From NCBI GenBank assembly GCA_905212515.1, contig CAJMEU010000053.1, forward strand, positions 1 through 16,453: DNA of 16,453 bases. The letters are read 5' to 3'. The notes beneath the pieces were generated by a model. The model saw nothing but the letters and a program-made list of their open reading frames with translations. It was not told the origin of the DNA and did no database searches. Shown piece by piece: positions 14,226-16,453 of the stretch. Source of the stretch: an uncultured Oscillospiraceae bacterium. Its GTDB lineage: Bacteria; Bacillota; Clostridia; Oscillospirales; Ruminococcaceae. The position numbers and the translations under genes were made by a program. The first letter of the stretch is position 1. Each line of letters starts with the position of its first letter.

Positions 14226-14707
14226 TTGTGATACCGGGTGCCGGCGTTGATGGTGAACGCCCGATAGATCTGCTCCAGCAGCATGACCCGCGCCAGCTGA
14301 TGGGGAAAGGTCATCCTGCTCATGGACAGCTTTTGCTGGGCCGCGGCCTTCACCGCCGGCGACAGCCCGTGGGACGAGCCGATGACAAAGGCCACGTCCC
14401 CCGCGCCGGACAGCGCCTTTTGGGCAAAGTAAGCGGCCAGCTCGCCGCTGTCCATCTGCCGGCCCTCGACGCACAGGGCCACCAGGGCCGCGCCCTTGGG
14501 CACGGCGGCCAGGATGGCCCTTCCCTCTTTTTCCAGGGCCTTTTCGATGACGGCCGGCGAGGCGTTCTTTTCCGCGACAGCCTCCTCGGGCAGCTCCACC
14601 AGCTGCAGCCGGCAGAAGGCCGACAGGCGCTTTATGTATTCGGCCGCCGCGTTGCGGAAATAGGGCACGTTCAGCTTGCCCAGGGCGATCAGGGTGATGG
14701 TTTGCAT
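14222..14707 (-). CDS. rlmH: 23S rRNA (pseudouridine-1915-N3)-methyltransferase
   Basis: RlmH methylates N3 of pseudouridine 1915 in helix 69 of 23S rRNA, on assembled ribosomes, using S-adenosylmethionine. The 161 residues match the family length (~155-160). The SPOUT trefoil knot region is clear: FVIGSSHGLSPAV (107-119), LSMSRMTFPHQLARVMLLEQIYRA (127-150) and the closing TRYHK, where the family usually ends PYHK or xYHK. The ATG at 14707 has AGGAGG (14718-14713) 5 bases upstream, overlapping the walJ stop codon. Only 10 bases separate the two genes. The walJ-rlmH neighbourhood is also seen in Bacillus, where htrA lies between them. Confidence 0.97.
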   Translation of the reverse strand: MQTITLIALGKLNVPYFRNAAAEYIKRLSAFCRLQLVELPEEAVAEKNASPAVIEKALEKEGRAILAAVPKGAALVALCVEGRQMDSGELAAYFAQKALSGAGDVAFVIGSSHGLSPAVKAAAQQKLSMSRMTFPHQLARVMLLEQIYRAFTINAGTRYHK

Positions 14708-14717
14708 GAAAGCCTCC

Positions 14718-15506
14718 TCACAGTTCGAACAGGGGCGAGACCTCGTGGCGCAGCGCCGCCTGCACGCGCACCGCGTCCGGCGCCAGGCCGGCCTCCAGCA
14801 TGGCGGCCTGCACGCTGCCCAGGGCCAGCATGGGGGCGTTGTTCTCCTGGCTGATGTGGCACAGGCTGAACTTCCCGCAGCCGCCCTGCATCAGGCGCAC
14901 CAGGGTGGCCGCGCACTCGTCGTTGGACAGGTGGCCGCGGGACGAGGCGATGCGCGCTTTCAGATAGGCCGGGTAGGGGCCGGTGGCCAGCATGTGCTGG
15001 TCGTAATTCGCTTCCAGCGCCACCAGGTCCGCGCAGTAGAGGTTGGCCAGCACCTCGTCGGACACGATGCCCAGGTCCGTGGCGATGGCCACGGTTTTGC
15101 CCTTGGGGGTGGTGATGCGGTAGCCGCAGCAGGCCACGGAATCGTGGCTGGTGGTGAAGCTTTCCACCCCGAAGCCCATCACGTCCTCCTGGCGGCCGTC
15201 CATGTCCACCAGTTCCGTGTGCGGATGCACCACGCCGCGCTGGGCCAGCACGTCCAGCGTGGCGGCGCGGCCGTACACGGGCGCGTTCCATTTTTTCAAA
15301 AACACGGTGAGGCCGCTCACGTGGTCGTGATGCTCGTGCGTCACCAGGATGCCGCCCAGCCCCGAGGGCGCCAGGCCCAGGTCTTTGAGGGCCAGGGCCG
15401 TGATGCGGCAGCTTTTGCCCAGGTCCACCAGCAAAAAGCGCCCGTCCTCTTCCACCAGGGCGCAGTTGCCGGAGGAGCCGGAGTACAGTGTTGTAAAATG
15501 TGCCAT
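14718..15506 (-). CDS. walJ: MBL-fold metallohydrolase, WalJ/YycJ family
   Basis: The 262-residue metallo-beta-lactamase-fold protein opens with the family's YSGSSGNC (8-15). The metal-binding motif is THEHHDH (His57, His59, Asp61, His62), and the later ligands fall in TSHDS, IATDLG and SSRGHLSN. WalJ/YycJ proteins are thought to be 5'-3' exonucleases or DNA-processing enzymes linked to replication and cell-wall control; the precise substrate is debated. The ATG at 15506 has AAAAGGA (15519-15513) 6 bases upstream. It starts the tight walJ-rlmH-GNAT-traX cluster and follows murA after a 275-base structured gap. A terminator-like hairpin with a T-rich tail ends only ~25 bases ahead of the start, so how it is transcribed is unclear. 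Confidence 0.92.
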   Translation of the reverse strand: MAHFTTLYSGSSGNCALVEEDGRFLLVDLGKSCRITALALKDLGLAPSGLGGILVTHEHHDHVSGLTVFLKKWNAPVYGRAATLDVLAQRGVVHPHTELVDMDGRQEDVMGFGVESFTTSHDSVACCGYRITTPKGKTVAIATDLGIVSDEVLANLYCADLVALEANYDQHMLATGPYPAYLKARIASSRGHLSNDECAATLVRLMQGGCGKFSLCHISQENNAPMLALGSVQAAMLEAGLAPDAVRVQAALRHEVSPLFEL

Positions 15507-15531
15507 GATACGTCCTTTTTTTCGCGTAATT

Positions 15532-15564
15532 TCAAAAAGAAAGGGACTTTGTAAAAAGTCCCTT
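15532..15564 (-). terminator. terminator-like palindrome with T-tail upstream of walJ (minus strand)
   Basis: On the minus strand AAGGGACTTT (15564-15555) pairs perfectly with AAAGTCCCTT (15550-15541) around a four-base loop, followed by TCTTTTTGA. It has the form of a rho-independent terminator for murA. Confidence 0.65.
15542..15564. repeat. 23-bp palindromic repeat, walJ-side copy
   Basis: This is base-for-base identical to 15747-15769 (AGGGACTTTGTAAAAAGTCC then CTT). Because it is palindromic, the pair acts as both direct and inverted repeats around the intervening 182 bases. Confidence 0.85.
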
Positions 15565-15746
15565 CAGGCTGTTGAAAAGGCAAACGGGCGCTGCGGGCGC
15601 GCCGGGGGAAAGCTCGAAAGGGGGCGGCGAGCCCCCTTTCGTGATCGGAATCACCCGCGCCGTGCGCGCTGAGGAGCGCCCGAGGCGCTCCGAACGGCCC
15701 AGCATGGTGGAAAAGGGCGGCCGCGCCGGACTTTTCCGGCACGCTG
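15565..15746. repeat. putative non-coding structured element between the two palindromes
   Basis: Hairpins, plus coordinates: CGAAAGGGGGC/GCCCCCTTTCG, 11 bp (15615-15625 with 15631-15641); GTGAT-CGGA-ATCAC (15641-15654); GGAGCGCC-CGA-GGCGCTCC, 8 bp (15673-15691); and GGAAAAG/CTTTTCC (15709-15737) enclosing GGCG/CGCC, with an alternative GCCGGA-CTTT-TCCGGC (15725-15740). It is more GC-rich and more structured than a normal spacer. It looks like a dispersed intergenic repeat or MITE/REPIN-like unit. This needs a genome search; no second full copy exists in this window. Confidence 0.45.
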
Positions 15747-15769
15747 AGGGACTTTGTAAAAAGTCCCTT
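15747..15769. repeat. 23-bp palindromic repeat, murA-side copy
   Basis: Identical to 15542-15564, it begins 12 bases after the murA stop. On the minus strand it is followed by CAGCGTGCC rather than T, so this copy lacks a terminator tail. Confidence 0.85.
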
Positions 15770-15781
15770 GCCGGTTTCAGT

Positions 15782-16453
15782 TTACAGCGCCCGGCGCAGC
15801 ATGCCGTCGGGCTTGGCCACGCGCTTGATATCGGCGCCCAGGCCGCGCAGCTTTTCCACGATGTCCTCGTAGCCGCGCTCGATGTGGCCGATCTCGCTGA
15901 TCTCGGACACGCCGCCCGCGGCCAGCGCCGCCACCACCATGGCCGCGCCCGCGCGCAGGTCCGTGGCGCGCATGGGGGCCGGCAGCAGCTCCTGCACGCC
16001 CTCGATGACAGCCACCCGGCCCGCCACCTGGATGTTCACGCCCATGCGCGACAGCTCGTCCACATAGCGGAAGCGGTTCTCCCAAATGCCCTCGGTGATG
16101 ATGGACGTGCCCTTGGCCAGCGCCAGCAGCACGGTCATCAAGGGCTGCATATCCGTGGGAAAGCCCGGGTGGGGCATGGTTTTGATGTTCAAGGGCTCGA
16201 TGTCGCCCTGGCGGGACACGCGGATGGAATCGTCGAATTCCTCCACCGTGGCGCCCGCCTTCTCCAGCTTGGAGGTGATGGGCTCGAGGTGCTTGGGGAT
16301 GACGTTTTTGATCAGCACATTGCCGCCGGTGATGGCCGCGGCCACCATGTAGCTGCCGGCCTCGATCTGGTCGGGGATGATGGAATACGTACAGCCGTGC
16401 AGGCTTTTCACGCCGCGGATCTTGATCACGTCCGTGCCCGCGCCGCGCACGTC
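15782..16453 (-). CDS. murA: UDP-N-acetylglucosamine 1-carboxyvinyltransferase, C-terminal part (runs off the right edge)
   Basis: MurA transfers enolpyruvate from PEP to UDP-GlcNAc, the first committed step of peptidoglycan synthesis, using the end product of the GlmS pathway. The frame is open to the window edge; 223 residues of an expected ~420 are visible. They start at the conserved RGAGTDVIKIRGV, so the catalytic cysteine loop lies outside. Seen are PDQIEAGSYMVAAAIT, the active-site PHPGFPTDMQP with its aspartate, GIWENRFRYVDELSRMG, ATDLRAGAAMVVAAL and IGHIERGYEDIVEKLRGLGA. The stop is TAA at 15784-15782. It lies upstream of walJ on the same strand, separated by the hairpin-rich gap. 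Confidence 0.97.
   Translation of the reverse strand, partial: DVRGAGTDVIKIRGVKSLHGCTYSIIPDQIEAGSYMVAAAITGGNVLIKNVIPKHLEPITSKLEKAGATVEEFDDSIRVSRQGDIEPLNIKTMPHPGFPTDMQPLMTVLLALAKGTSIITEGIWENRFRYVDELSRMGVNIQVAGRVAVIEGVQELLPAPMRATDLRAGAAMVVAALAAGGVSEISEIGHIERGYEDIVEKLRGLGADIKRVAKPDGMLRRAL

Larger units (their letters stand above)
15507..15781. other. 275-base gene-free, hairpin-rich gap between murA and walJ
   Basis: No gene is supportable here. The gap consists of a 23-bp palindrome (15747-15769), a GC-rich segment with at least four hairpins, an identical 23-bp palindrome (15542-15564), then a T-rich stretch on the minus strand and the walJ ribosome site. The minus-strand frame through it lacks a Shine-Dalgarno and runs out of phase into walJ. 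Confidence 0.75.

Noticed and set aside
14222..14474. N-terminal extension of the GNAT protein back to 14474
   Set aside because: It lies wholly inside rlmH in another frame; the family start MIRPARAEDR at 14225 with an ATGA overlap is the natural start.
15341..15742. 133-residue minus-strand frame across the murA-walJ gap
   Set aside because: It runs through hairpins and then out of phase into walJ, lacks a ribosome site and resembles translated repeat sequence.

Overview
The window reads as chromosomal DNA from a high-GC member of the Firmicutes, most likely a gut-type Clostridia (Oscillospiraceae/Ruminococcaceae-like). This is inferred from strong GC bias at third codon positions, good Shine-Dalgarno sites (GGAGG and variants), sigma-A-like promoters, many rho-independent terminators, a BceRS-BceAB type module and murA-walJ-rlmH gene order. 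No sequence search was run, so the genus is not assigned.

Left edge (1-2457): an unrecognised partial plus-strand ORF ends at 375 and is followed by a terminator. A strong extended -10 promoter then drives glmS (glucosamine-6-phosphate synthase), which ends in a perfect 19-bp bidirectional terminator. There is no room for a glmS ribozyme in the leader.

2458-7375, minus strand: an N-terminally deleted ribose/sugar ABC permease remnant (rbsC-like pseudogene), then a three-gene operon read from 7291 down to 3140. That operon encodes the two halves of a heterodimeric ABC exporter (TM287/288, BmrCD type), the first with a TTG start, and a DUF1275/YoaK-family membrane protein. Its promoter lies at 7347-7375, divergent from the next module.

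7429-12722, plus strand: a complete BceRS-BceAB type peptide-antibiotic sensing and detoxification module. It has a response regulator, an intramembrane-sensing kinase, an ABC ATPase and a 10-TM permease with a large extracellular domain. Two extra genes follow in the same operon: a 35-residue single-TM protein and a lipoprotein. A perfect BceR-type operator (TNACA-N4-TGTAA) lies just after the kinase gene, ahead of the ABC genes. Divergent exporter plus Bce module together look like an envelope-stress/antimicrobial resistance island.

12723-13027: a convergent intergenic region made of two tandem 88/87-bp repeats of stacked hairpins, one base pair of which shows a compensatory change between copies, followed by a 20-bp terminator stem.

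13028-16453, minus strand: murA (partial, runs off the window), a 275-bp structured gap, then walJ/yycJ (MBL-fold), rlmH, a GNAT acetyltransferase and a TraX-family membrane protein, the last four tightly packed. The gap is bounded by two identical 23-bp palindromes and looks like a dispersed non-coding repeat element.

I found no CRISPR array, tRNA, rRNA, transposase or phage gene. The least explained items are the two hairpin-rich intergenic elements and the small-protein/lipoprotein tail of the Bce operon.
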